From positions 1 through 61,794 of the forward strand of contig NZ_BBAD01000010.1 of assembly GCF_001311075.1 (NCBI RefSeq): a stretch of DNA of 61,794 nucleotides, in the 5' to 3' direction. The stretch is from Secundilactobacillus similis DSM 23365 = JCM 2765 (GTDB lineage Bacteria > Bacillota > Bacilli > Lactobacillales > Lactobacillaceae). The notes below the pieces were generated by a model. It was not told the origin of the DNA, made no database searches, and saw nothing but the letters and a program-made list of their open reading frames with translations. Of the stretch, positions 54,503-61,794 are shown piece by piece. Within the stretch, counting starts at the first letter, position 1. Each line of letters begins with the position of its first letter. A program made the position numbers and the translations under genes.

Positions 54503-55755
54503 TGAAAAAACGGCACGCACTCTGGTACGCGATTGGCCCGGTGTTGATTGCGGCTGTGGTGACGGTGCTGTTGCTGGTCGTGCCGCACCGTACGCCAACG
54601 TACAAGCAGGGTGAATTAGAAAAGGCATCGCTTTCGATGTCCAACAACGTGTTAAAGGGTCAGGCCATGAAGACCCAAGCTTTGAACAATGGCTACGTCC
54701 CGTTCTTCGGTTCCTCAGAGTTGGCCCGGCTAGACATGATGCACCCAAGTGTTTTAGCGGCTAAATACCACCGGGACTACCGGCCATTCTTGCTTGGACG
54801 AGCGGGGACGCAATCGCTGACCCACTACTTCGCAATGCAGGATATGACAGCACAACTGAAGAATCGTAAAGCCGTGGTAATTTTGTCGCCACAGTGGTTT
54901 ACGAAGGTGGGGCAAGTTAAGGCGGCCTTTGCGATGTACTACTCACCATTGGCAACGGCGCAATGGCTGTTGAAGGCCCGCAATACGGCAACGGATCGGT
55001 ACGCAGCGAAACGCTTGCTGCAGATGCACACGGTGCACAAGTCGAGCGTGATGCACCAAGCCGTTTGGCGAATTGCGCATGGTCGGCGTCTGACGGCCGT
55101 TCAACGCGGTTACTTACACGTTCGGTTACGGTTGCTTCAGAGTGAGGATCGGTTATTTGCCAAGCTGGGTATCAAGGATAAGCGGGCACGATTGAAAAAG
55201 AGCGAGCGGCAGTTGCCGGCCCAATATTCAGTTGCTAAGTTAAACCAGTTGGCGGGTGACGCTGGTCGCAAGCACACAACGTCCAACCGGTTCCAAATCG
55301 ACAATCACCTTTATCAGCAGAAGTTGAGTCATGGTCGGGTCAAACGGCTGAAGAACCAACAGCGCCACTTCGACTACCGGCGCTCACCGGAGTACGGTGA
55401 CTTTGAGTTGTTGCTGAACCAGTTTAAGCAAAGCAACACCAACGTACTGTTTGTCTTGCCACCGGTGAATGATAAGTGGGCGAAATACACCGGCTTATCG
55501 TTGAAGATGTTGCGGTCAACGAATCATAAAATCAAGCAGCAGTTAACGGCACAGGGATTCACGAATGTGCTGGATCTATCCGAAAAAGGGAACGTGAACT
55601 ACTTCATGCAGGATACGATTCATCTTGGTTGGCGAGGCTGGTTAGCGGTTGATCAAGCCGTAAAACCGTTCTTGACGAAGCAACAGGCGGCACCGCATTA
55701 TCGACTTAAGAACTACTATTATTCGAAAAAATGGCAACAGAAACTTATTAACTAG
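54502..55755 (+). CDS. dltD: DltD, final step of teichoic acid D-alanylation
   Basis: 417 aa. One N-terminal membrane helix (IGPVLIAAVVTVLLLVV), then an outer SGNH-like hydrolase domain with GSSELARLD (catalytic Ser), and DTIHLGWRGW carrying the Asp-x-x-His pair. It transfers D-Ala onto lipoteichoic acid on the outer face. Overlaps the dltC stop by one base. Confidence 0.95.
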   Translation: MKKRHALWYAIGPVLIAAVVTVLLLVVPHRTPTYKQGELEKASLSMSNNVLKGQAMKTQALNNGYVPFFGSSELARLDMMHPSVLAAKYHRDYRPFLLGRAGTQSLTHYFAMQDMTAQLKNRKAVVILSPQWFTKVGQVKAAFAMYYSPLATAQWLLKARNTATDRYAAKRLLQMHTVHKSSVMHQAVWRIAHGRRLTAVQRGYLHVRLRLLQSEDRLFAKLGIKDKRARLKKSERQLPAQYSVAKLNQLAGDAGRKHTTSNRFQIDNHLYQQKLSHGRVKRLKNQQRHFDYRRSPEYGDFELLLNQFKQSNTNVLFVLPPVNDKWAKYTGLSLKMLRSTNHKIKQQLTAQGFTNVLDLSEKGNVNYFMQDTIHLGWRGWLAVDQAVKPFLTKQQAAPHYRLKNYYYSKKWQQKLIN

Positions 55756-55773
55756 ATAGCTAGGAGAATAGTA

Positions 55774-56401
55774 ATGAACGTTGAACTCAGGCCACTGCGC
55801 CAGCAGGATTTCGCATTAGCGGCAATTTGCAATTACTGGGATGCACCTAGGGCGGTATACGCGTAATCGGTTGGAATTGGCTATGTACAGTCGGTATTTT
55901 TGGAACACTGAAATCACTCAGGCGACTCGAGCTTACGGTGCCTATTTAGACGGGCAGTTTGTGGGAGCCTTGTTAGCGAAAATGGTGGGTGAAGCGCCAG
56001 TGTTGCCGTCTAAACGCCGAGTTTTGGCCAATCGAATAACGGACTGGTGCGTGTATGGCCTGTATGGTGCGATGACGGCACCGTACGATCAAGCGAACAA
56101 CGAGATGCTTCAGAAATACCGGCAAACCAACGAACCGGATGGCGAGATCCTCTTTTTGGCCGTTGATCCGAAAGTGAACGGGCAGGGCATTGGGACCAAG
56201 TTAGTTGCCCAACTCCGGCGAGATGAGCAGTGGAAACTGATTTATCTTTATTCAGATTCTAGCTGTAGTTATCAATTTTATGATCATCGTGGGTTCGAAC
56301 GGGTTGGTGAAAAGCAGATTGAATTGTCGGCATCGGGGAAGGTGATTCCGCTGACGTGTTATTTGTACAGTAAGTTATTGGGAGAGGAGAATGCTGAATA
56401 A
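55774..56401 (+). pseudogene. GNAT family acetyltransferase, single frameshift
   Basis: The ATG at 55774 follows TAGGAGAATAGTA, 18 bases after dltD, so it belongs to the dlt transcript. Frame one covers MNVELRPLRQQDFALAA. An extra A at 55824-55825 shifts the frame; without it FAITGMHLGRYTRNRLELAM follows and continues to 56401, 208 aa. The acetyl-CoA motif is FLAVDPKVNGQGIGTKLVAQ. Substrate unknown. A terminator at 56421-56460 ends the operon. Confidence 0.8.
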
Positions 56402-56420
56402 GGGTTAATGAACGTTAAGC

Positions 56421-56460
56421 AAGAGGGGTCGTACACGATAACGGTGTGCGACTCTTTTTT
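56421..56460 (+). terminator. Intrinsic terminator of the dlt operon
   Basis: AAGAGGGGTCGTACAC pairs with GTGTGCGACTCTT (small bulge), followed by TTTT. Confidence 0.82.
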
Positions 56461-56556
56461 GCTAAACATAACGAAATTTTATGAAAACGCTTGCATTATC
56501 ATGTAGTTATGGTATGGTGCTCTATGCACAAAATTGATATTCAACTGGAGGCTTAC

Positions 56557-57321
56557 ATGATGACAGTTCAATGGGATGTTCAGGATAAAAGCGTCATTAT
56601 CACAGGCGGTGCAGGCGGGATTGGCTTCGGCATGGCCACCGCGTTCGTTAAGGCGGGCGCTAAGGTTTTGATTGTCGACATTAATGACGAGGCGTTGGCA
56701 ACTGCTGCCGAAAAATTGGCACCGTTAGGAACAATCAAAACCTTGAAGGCCGACATTGCGTCAGTAGCAACGGACCAAGCAATCGTGAAGACGGCGGTCG
56801 AGACATTTGGCCAACTCGATGTTTTGATTAATAACGCGCATGCATCGAAGCAAAAACCGTTCACTAGCTTGACGGATGACGATTTGGCGCTGTCGTTCAA
56901 CACCGGTTTCTACCCCACTTGGCATTTGATGCAAGCGGCGTACCCTTACTTGAAAGCAACGACGGGTTGTGTGATCAACTTCGCTTCTGGCGCAGGCATC
57001 AACGGTCAGCCAACTCAGGCGGCCTACGCTGCAGCTAAGGAAGCGATTCGCGGCCTGTCACGCGTTGTCGCAAATGAATGGGCCGCAGATGGCATTCGCG
57101 TGAACATCATCTCGCCAATTGCTGAAACTGAAGGGGTGAAGCAGTGGCGTGAAGCTGCACCGGAGCAGTACACCCAACTGGTTAACAGTATCCCATTGCA
57201 TCGGTTAGGTGATCCTGAAACTGACATTGGCGCGGTGGCCTTGTTCTTGGCAAGTAGCGCTAGTGGTTATATGACTGGGCAGACGTTAATGGTTGATGGT
57301 GGGGATATTAAGTTGCGGTAA
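56557..57321 (+). CDS. Short-chain dehydrogenase/reductase
   Basis: 254 aa from the ATG at 56557 behind CTGGAGG; a longer frame exists without a site. TGGAGGIGFGMA dinucleotide motif, NNAHAS, catalytic region NFASGAGINGQPTQAAYAAA with Tyr and the Lys of AAAKEAIRG, and the family end SGYMTGQTLMVDGGDIKLR. Likely polyol or keto-group oxidoreductase; substrate unknown. Intact, unlike the SDR at 13157. Confidence 0.92.
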   Translation: MMTVQWDVQDKSVIITGGAGGIGFGMATAFVKAGAKVLIVDINDEALATAAEKLAPLGTIKTLKADIASVATDQAIVKTAVETFGQLDVLINNAHASKQKPFTSLTDDDLALSFNTGFYPTWHLMQAAYPYLKATTGCVINFASGAGINGQPTQAAYAAAKEAIRGLSRVVANEWAADGIRVNIISPIAETEGVKQWREAAPEQYTQLVNSIPLHRLGDPETDIGAVALFLASSASGYMTGQTLMVDGGDIKLR

Positions 57322-57379
57322 TGTGGCTTGGTTGAGCTACTGATAGTTACGATGTTGAAATCAGAAATGATTGAAATTG

Positions 57380-57408
57380 AAAACGCCCTCGAGATTGAGA
57401 GCGTTTTT
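57380..57408 (+). terminator. Intrinsic terminator after SDR gene
   Basis: AAAACGCCCTC pairs with GAGAGCGTTTT (one mismatch) across a short loop, then T. It also faces the micro-ORF array coming from the other side. Confidence 0.75.
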
Positions 57409-57442
57409 GTGGTGCAATTATGATAATTTTTGTCAAATGATA

Positions 57443-57523
57443 TTAAAAGTGATCGTGGCGGATAATAATGTTGATGATGGCGTTAGCAATGGGATTAAAA
57501 ATTCGGAAACGAAAGATGAACAT
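57443..57523 (-). CDS. Micro-ORF 3: short hydrophobic, cationic peptide
   Basis: 26 aa, MFIFRFRIFNPIANAIINII then RHDHF. It has a strong ribosome site GAAAGAAGGGG at normal spacing, identical in context to the micro-ORF upstream (the leader is part of a 182-bp repeat). Its body is unrelated in sequence to micro-ORFs 1 and 2. Amphipathic; could be a membrane peptide, pheromone or small toxin. The identification as a gene rests on its leader and position. Confidence 0.5.
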   Translation of the reverse strand: MFIFRFRIFNPIANAIINIIIRHDHF

Positions 57524-57570
57524 AGAAACCCCTTCTTTCAAGTGAGTAATAGTAACGAGACAAATTAAGA

Positions 57571-57705
57571 TTAGTTATCTGAGAAGGCGCGGACGGCAGC
57601 AATGTCAATTGGAGCGGTGATGGCAGCAAGCGCGGCGGCTGAGGCAACGGTAAAAACGTCAGAAGAGACAACGGCGGTAGTGATAATGGTACCAATGGTG
57701 AACAT
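57571..57705 (-). CDS. Micro-ORF 2: hydrophobic Ala/Val/Ile-rich peptide
   Basis: 44 aa, beginning MFTIGTIITTAVVSSDVF and ending AAVRAFSDN. Ribosome site GAAAGAAGG 8 bases before the ATG. One long hydrophobic stretch rich in Ala with an Asp at position 16 and a Pro-Ile-Asp turn near position 33. It has no double-glycine leader or cysteines, so I do not call it a bacteriocin. Candidate exported signal or membrane peptide; co-directional with and downstream of the gene at 57971. Confidence 0.6.
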   Translation of the reverse strand: MFTIGTIITTAVVSSDVFTVASAAALAAITAPIDIAAVRAFSDN

Positions 57706-57752
57706 AGAAAAACCTTCTTTCAAGTGAGTAGTAGTAACAAGACAAATTAAGA

Positions 57753-57877
57753 TTAGTTATTAGAGAAGGCGCGGACGGCAGCAATGTCAATTGGAGCGGT
57801 GATGGCAGCAAGCGCGGCGGCTGAGGCAACGGTAAAAACGTCAGAAGAAATAACAGCGATAGCATGATGGTAATCAT
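57753..57877 (-). pseudogene. Micro-ORF 1: paralogue of micro-ORF 2, one base short
   Basis: From the ATG at 57877 the matching frame needs one extra base near 57864: it would then read MITI, a short variable part with AIAVISSDVF, and the same body as micro-ORF 2 through VRAFSNN (41 aa). Without it the frame turns into a Leu/Pro-rich shadow. Ribosome site GAAAGAAG. The lesion matches the indel pattern of the whole window. Confidence 0.5.
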
Positions 57878-57970
57878 GTAAAAGCTTCTTTCAATTTTTA
57901 ATAATAATACGTAAACGGATGGATTAATGGTGGCGACATGAGCAGCCTCGATTCCAATAGTTATTGTATA

Positions 57971-58507
57971 TTAGGATTTATGAATGAAAATTTTGGTAAA
58001 TAGATTAAGAATACGCATAGCAATACGCATAGTAATGCTTATTTTAAAACTAGCAAGCCCGGCGACTCGTGTTTGATAGCGTTTTCCTGATGCACTTTGT
58101 AGTGCTATAATTTCTGTATGGCTTAACCAACTAGAAAACTTATAAGTAGGTAAAAGATAGGCTGTGACCAAAAAACCTTTACGTGTGATGGCAACGAAGT
58201 AGTGATGGTTGTAAAATTTGACAAATGCAGTTGCTGTATATCCATTATGATCCTTACAACTAACGATGTAGTCTGGCGAAGTAAGTACAGTCAATAAACA
58301 ATCTGAAGAAATATTGTGATTAGCGTTAATATGACGAAGACTACGTTGATTAATTTCAATGTTATAGGAAGCCGTGTTTATTATTAGTGCAGAATTAAAT
58401 TTAAGAGTATCGTCTCTGAAAACTCGAATAGTTCTAATTATATCGGGAGCAATTTTTTCTCCTGTGACTACCAGATCTGGTAATGAAATAGATTGTTGAA
58501 GTAACAT
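57971..58507 (-). CDS. Possible BECR-fold (barnase/EndoU/ColicinE5/RelE-like) nuclease
   Basis: 178 aa from the ATG at 58507, 9 bases after AAAGGA; the ATG at 58516 lies too close to that site. The middle, INQRSLRHINANHN followed by LLTVLTSPDYIVSCKDHNGY, then YFVAITRKGFLVTAYLLP, has the order His-helix, 'nPdyI' strand, short strands and a final 'vvTAyl' strand seen in phage BECR-type RNase domains. The C-terminal 30 residues form a basic amphipathic helix (MRIAMRILNLFTKIF). The assignment is by pattern only. It is divergent from the STAND gene and followed 93 bases later by the micro-ORFs. Confidence 0.45.
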   Translation of the reverse strand: MLLQQSISLPDLVVTGEKIAPDIIRTIRVFRDDTLKFNSALIINTASYNIEINQRSLRHINANHNISSDCLLTVLTSPDYIVSCKDHNGYTATAFVKFYNHHYFVAITRKGFLVTAYLLPTYKFSSWLSHTEIIALQSASGKRYQTRVAGLASFKISITMRIAMRILNLFTKIFIHKS

Positions 58508-58583
58508 ATCGTTCATTCCTTTCGTATCAACTTTATGAACTCATAATAAACCTAAATAAGTGTGTGAAGTTGTACGTAAGTAA

Positions 58584-58613
58584 TTGTGAATATTTGTGAA
58601 TATTTGTTGAAAT
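58584..58613. promoter_or_regulatory. Three 10-bp direct repeats between divergent genes
   Basis: TTGTGAATAT at 58584 and 58594, then the weaker TTGTTGAAAT at 58604: one per helical turn. They lie upstream of the predicted minus-strand promoter (-10 TATTAT at 58548-58543, poor -35), the position of an activator site. Direct-repeat sites of similar spacing are used by SARP/AfsR-type regulators. Confidence 0.55.
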
Positions 58614-58687
58614 GTAGGGGAATAGTCCGCCAAAATAATTAAATAGAATAATAAAAAAATAAATTATTTTTAAATGAGGGTGAAAGT

Positions 58688-61267
58688 ATGACTAGATTCT
58701 ATCAAGCTGATTTCATGAATTTACTATTAAAGGATGGTTTAAAGTTAACACAGGCAAATGTTGCAGATGCCTTTGATGAGGGGAATGGTACGTATAATCA
58801 GAGCCGAATCTCAAAAATTAAATCTGGAAGCAAGGGATTTAATACGGATAGAATTGATAAAAATTATGCGGTAAAACTGTTTGATAGGTTTAGTAATTCT
58901 TCAAAAATCAATTATCGAGAACGATATTTAATTTTTCAAAAACAAATTGAATTGAAATATCATATTGAACTACCGATGCGTGCTACTTCGTCTAAAGAAG
59001 TAACTAAGGAAATATTTGTAAAAACAATTAAATATCTTTGCCAATTGGCAAGAGAACCAGAAAGGGCGAATGAGAGGGCGTCGCGAGTAAATAGTGATAA
59101 AAAGGTTCATTTTACCGATTCTTTTAAAGTGCCAGTCAATAGGTCGGCTCTAATTGGACGTTCAAATGAGCTAAAAGAGTTGGATGAGCGATTAGCAAAC
59201 AATCGAGTTGTTGTGTTAACAGGTCTGGGTGGAATTGGTAAAACAGCGTTGATTTTAAATTATGTATCTCAGATTCAAGACACAAATCGATTTAAAAGCG
59301 TTCAATTTATTACGTATCAAAATAGTCTTAAACAAACGATTGTTCAAGGCATCGATTTATCTGGAATTTCTCCTAAAATCACAGATGAAAAAAGAGAAGA
59401 ACAAATTTTTAGATTCATCAAAAATCAAACAAACGACACATTAATAGTAATTGATAATATGGTTACGTCACCATATTCGGGTGAAGATCGAGAAACTTTT
59501 GATGAAATAACTAGTGGTCGATGTCGCTTTGTCTTTTTAACGCGAGCACATGATGAAGATATAAAAACTTTAGAATTTCCTATTTTACCGCTTTCTGAAA
59601 AAAAACAGTTACAATTATTTAGTGAAGAATGCCAAGTACCTTACTATGATGCTCCGGAAGATCAACAAAAAATTAAACAAATTTTGAAAACAATTAATGG
59701 GCATACCTTAACAATTATTTTAATTGCAAAATATATGGCTGCGAATGATACGACCCCGGATGCAGTTATTACAACAATTGGTGAAGGAATTCAAGAATTT
59801 AATGATCAAAATGCTAAAGTGAAAGTGGCGACAGCTGCAACTAATACGCAACAAGGTACAATTTTTTCAATTATTAAAAATATTTTCAATATGGCAGCTT
59901 TAAATATAGGACTGAAACGCGCATTGGCTTTGTTGGTATGTCTTCCTGAGCAGGGAGTACCTTTGCGTAAGTTTTTAAAGTGGAATCAACAAGATATTAC
60001 TCTCAAAGAGCGTATCGGTGAATTGATTGGATTAAATTGGATTGAATATAGCGGTAAAACGGATCTATTACGACCACACCCTATTATTAGAGATGTAGTT
60101 ATTGATGCACAGCAACACGAACGATTTATAAATTTAGAAAATGTTGATGACTTTTTGACGGAGATAGAGCATCAATTGGAAGAACCCAATGTTGCTATCT
60201 CACAAGCTCATATTTTCAGCCAAATGATTTCAAATGCCGCTTCACTGTTAGTTAGGGATGCGACTAGTGTTCAGGAAATCAAACGGTTTGTACAAATAGC
60301 AGAGGATATGGATGATAATTCTACGTATTATGAGATGGATTCTTTATATAAACTGATTTTACAAAGAACTGGTGAATCAGAAATGGGGGAAATGCAATTT
60401 AGAATTTTGAGCAAATTGGCGCATTCGGAAAAGGAACTTGGTAAGTATCAAGAGGCCATTGCTCATTATCAACAAATTATTAAAAGTTTTAAAAATATTC
60501 CAGAACCACAATTAGCTAGTTTTAAATGTCAACTGGGTATTCTATATCGAAAACAAGGAAGATATCAACATGCCTTGGACAAGTTCCAAGAAGCCATTGA
60601 ATTAATGAAAAATGAGCCAAATAATTTAGTCACTGCCGAGATTTATAATGAACGCGGTGTAGCATATTTGAATCAAGGAGAACTGGATAAAGCACTTGTG
60701 GACTACGAAAAGGGACGGATAATTCGTGAAAAAATAGGTAATGGGAAGAAGGACTTAGCGTTTTCGTATCATAACATTGGAACAGTGTATCAGAAACTGG
60801 GTAACTTTGAATTAGCTATACGAAATCATCAGAAAGCTTTACAATTACGAACAGATGAACCTCGTGAGAAAGAGGAAGATGTGGCGGCTTCCCTAAATAT
60901 GTTGGGATTAGATTATATGCATGTGCCGGATAAAGAAGAGCAAGCAGAAAATTACTTAAAACGAGCGTTTAAATTAAGAAGTGATTTATATGGAGAATAC
61001 CATCCACAAATTGCGTGGTCTTGCTATGCGCTGGGACAGTTTTATGAGAAGTGTGCTAATTACGAAAAAGCATATGAAAATGCATACAAATCATTAATGA
61101 TACGTTTATCAGCACCAGCCGGGAGTCGTAACTACCGATATATTAGTAAAAGTATTGAATTAGTGATGACAATTTATCGCGAGTCAGGACAAGATGAGGC
61201 GTTAATTAAATTTAGTCGAAAGTTTCAGAAGACAATTCGAGAGAGATTAATGACAGAAACTTATTAG
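58688..61267 (+). CDS. STAND ATPase: HTH, NB-ARC and TPR protein
   Basis: 859 aa behind GAGGGTGAAAGT. Residues about 8-60 look like an XRE-type helix-turn-helix (LTQANVADAFDEGNGTYNQS followed by RISKIKSGSKGFN). NB-ARC: IGR at 156-158, P-loop GLGGIGKTA (179-187), Walker B LIVIDN with D256, the TR motif FVFLTRAHDED at 285-286, the sensor helix NGHTLTIILIAKYM near 337-350, and RPHPIIRDVV as the winged-helix/MHD region. From about residue 570 to the end there are at least six TPR units (YQEAIAHYQQIIKSF, YQHALDKFQEAIELM, FELAIRNHQKALQLR). Such proteins are ligand-gated switches. The HTH suggests a transcription factor; TPRs often bind peptides. AT-rich compared with the rest of the window, so probably acquired. 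Confidence 0.9.
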   Translation: MTRFYQADFMNLLLKDGLKLTQANVADAFDEGNGTYNQSRISKIKSGSKGFNTDRIDKNYAVKLFDRFSNSSKINYRERYLIFQKQIELKYHIELPMRATSSKEVTKEIFVKTIKYLCQLAREPERANERASRVNSDKKVHFTDSFKVPVNRSALIGRSNELKELDERLANNRVVVLTGLGGIGKTALILNYVSQIQDTNRFKSVQFITYQNSLKQTIVQGIDLSGISPKITDEKREEQIFRFIKNQTNDTLIVIDNMVTSPYSGEDRETFDEITSGRCRFVFLTRAHDEDIKTLEFPILPLSEKKQLQLFSEECQVPYYDAPEDQQKIKQILKTINGHTLTIILIAKYMAANDTTPDAVITTIGEGIQEFNDQNAKVKVATAATNTQQGTIFSIIKNIFNMAALNIGLKRALALLVCLPEQGVPLRKFLKWNQQDITLKERIGELIGLNWIEYSGKTDLLRPHPIIRDVVIDAQQHERFINLENVDDFLTEIEHQLEEPNVAISQAHIFSQMISNAASLLVRDATSVQEIKRFVQIAEDMDDNSTYYEMDSLYKLILQRTGESEMGEMQFRILSKLAHSEKELGKYQEAIAHYQQIIKSFKNIPEPQLASFKCQLGILYRKQGRYQHALDKFQEAIELMKNEPNNLVTAEIYNERGVAYLNQGELDKALVDYEKGRIIREKIGNGKKDLAFSYHNIGTVYQKLGNFELAIRNHQKALQLRTDEPREKEEDVAASLNMLGLDYMHVPDKEEQAENYLKRAFKLRSDLYGEYHPQIAWSCYALGQFYEKCANYEKAYENAYKSLMIRLSAPAGSRNYRYISKSIELVMTIYRESGQDEALIKFSRKFQKTIRERLMTETY

Positions 61268-61594
61268 AAAGTCAGAGACAACAGATGTTAGCATTGTTTA
61301 ACGGAGTTATCTGAGCTTAATTTCTATTGAAATAGACGAAAAGTCTTATCTCGGGTTTTGAAAGTTTGCTTTACGCTTCGAAATAGGCTTAATACAGTCT
61401 AATGAAATCGTATAAATTTTGTGAAAATGAATATACGATCCTTTTGTAGGTTGGCTAATAATTCTTAAACACGTCAGCTTTAGTGACACATGAATGAATA
61501 TTACTTAGAATCGTAAACTTGTAATTTAAAGAGAATATTGAGGATAACACTTGTCTTCTAGAAGATTATTTCAGATGAGGGTAATAGTTTTCAT
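61268..61594. other. AT-rich gene-free stretch
   Basis: No convincing frame, repeat or promoter is seen on either strand between the STAND gene and the terminator at 61595. Confidence 0.6.
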
Positions 61595-61626
61595 GACGTT
61601 GGTGGATAATAACCAACGTCTTTTTT
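61595..61626 (+). terminator. Intrinsic terminator, distal to the STAND gene
   Basis: GACGTTGGT pairs with ACCAACGTC, followed by TTTTTT. It lies 330 bases after the STAND stop, so the STAND mRNA may have a long 3' tail or a small unseen gene or RNA may end here. Confidence 0.88.
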
Positions 61627-61696
61627 GTAATAATATCGCATAGTTTAGCTAACAGATTTTAGTAATGGTTGAATTCGTTCAGAAGATGGTGTATTA

Positions 61697-61794
61697 ATGA
61701 GTGAGTTAAAAACTGGTATTTTTTTATGGAGACAGAATGTGTCTATTAGAACTGTTATCATTATCGTATTGGAAAGAAATAATCCAGTAAAAAT
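61697..61794 (+). CDS. Possible start of a gene running off the window
   Basis: An open frame from ATG reads MSELKTGIFLWRQNVSIRTV and continues to the last base without a stop. The upstream GATGG is a weak ribosome site, so this is only a possibility. Confidence 0.25.
   Translation, partial: MSELKTGIFLWRQNVSIRTVIIIVLERNNPVK

Larger units (their letters stand above)
57518..57880 (-). repeat. Two tandem copies of a 182-bp unit with micro-ORF and leader
   Basis: The unit starting at 57518 recurs at 57700. Both copies contain the same leader, about 47 bases of spacer and most of a 41-44 codon frame. The inner 90 bases are nearly identical, while the start-proximal 30 bases of the frame differ, which is the region that would encode the peptide N-terminus. 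Confidence 0.85.

Noticed and set aside
57571-57705. Class II bacteriocin precursor
   Set aside because: No double-glycine leader, no YGNGV or cysteine pair, and no dedicated ABC exporter or immunity gene next to it.
57495-57877. Leu/Pro-rich frames overlapping the micro-ORF repeats
   Set aside because: They are the alternate frame of the Ala-rich micro-ORFs. The frame matched to a ribosome site at correct spacing in copy 2 is the Ala/Val/Ile-rich one.
57518-57880. CRISPR-like array
   Set aside because: Only two units of 182 bp, with near-identical content and no variable spacers of regular size; no cas genes nearby.
61297-61594. Small gene between the STAND stop and the distal terminator
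   Set aside because: No frame with a start, ribosome site and protein-like composition could be found on either strand.

Overview
The window looks like chromosome of a low- to mid-GC Gram-positive of the family Lactobacillaceae. Reasons are the dltXABCD operon with a separate dltX, a VanRS/DacA-type cell-wall module, gpmA, AzlCD, frequent TTG and GTG starts behind strong AGGAGG sites, and several secreted proteins with surface-layer-like Tyr/Lys-rich repeats. I cannot fix the genus from sequence alone.

Layout. 1-1950: a stand-alone TnpB element sits between the Shine-Dalgarno and the start codon of a two-component regulator gene. 1950-5160: regulator (frameshifted), sensor kinase and D,D-carboxypeptidase. 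5420-6562: AzlCD branched-chain amino acid exporter. 6563-7583: two strongly self-complementary non-coding elements. 7584-12280: housekeeping and membrane genes (AI-2E family transporter, signal peptidase, acetyltransferase, gpmA). 12180-14370: a TetR/SDR cassette bracketed by 164-bp direct repeats. 14600-29450: secreted proteins, an ene-reductase with its TetR, a flavin quinone reductase with a Crp-like regulator, a secreted nuclease, DJ-1/ArsR, HAD, LysR and B3/4-MarR genes. 29600-39400: dual-CPBP protein, arginase family enzyme, ArsR/nitronate monooxygenase regulon, TetR/ABC exporter, RarA. 39500-46900: acetyltransferases, a second two-component system with a clear tandem-box target promoter, MFS/MerR pair, PhzF. 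47000-51130: ClC channel and a MerR-type-promoter operon. 51209-56460: dlt operon. 57440-61270: an AT-rich accessory locus.

The most unusual locus is 57443-61267. A large STAND protein (HTH, NB-ARC, TPR) is divergent from a gene with features of a BECR-fold nuclease, followed by tandem duplicated hydrophobic micro-ORFs. A three-unit 10-bp direct repeat lies between the divergent genes. I read it as a candidate peptide-gated regulatory or defence/toxin system; this is inference.

Nineteen single-base frameshifts (16 apparent deletions, 3 insertions) interrupt otherwise well-conserved genes, including dltA and the signal peptidase, across the whole window. The even spread, and the position of several of them in short homopolymers, suggest residual indels of an uncorrected long-read assembly more than mass pseudogenisation. 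Such genes are typed 'pseudogene' but described as the full protein they would encode.
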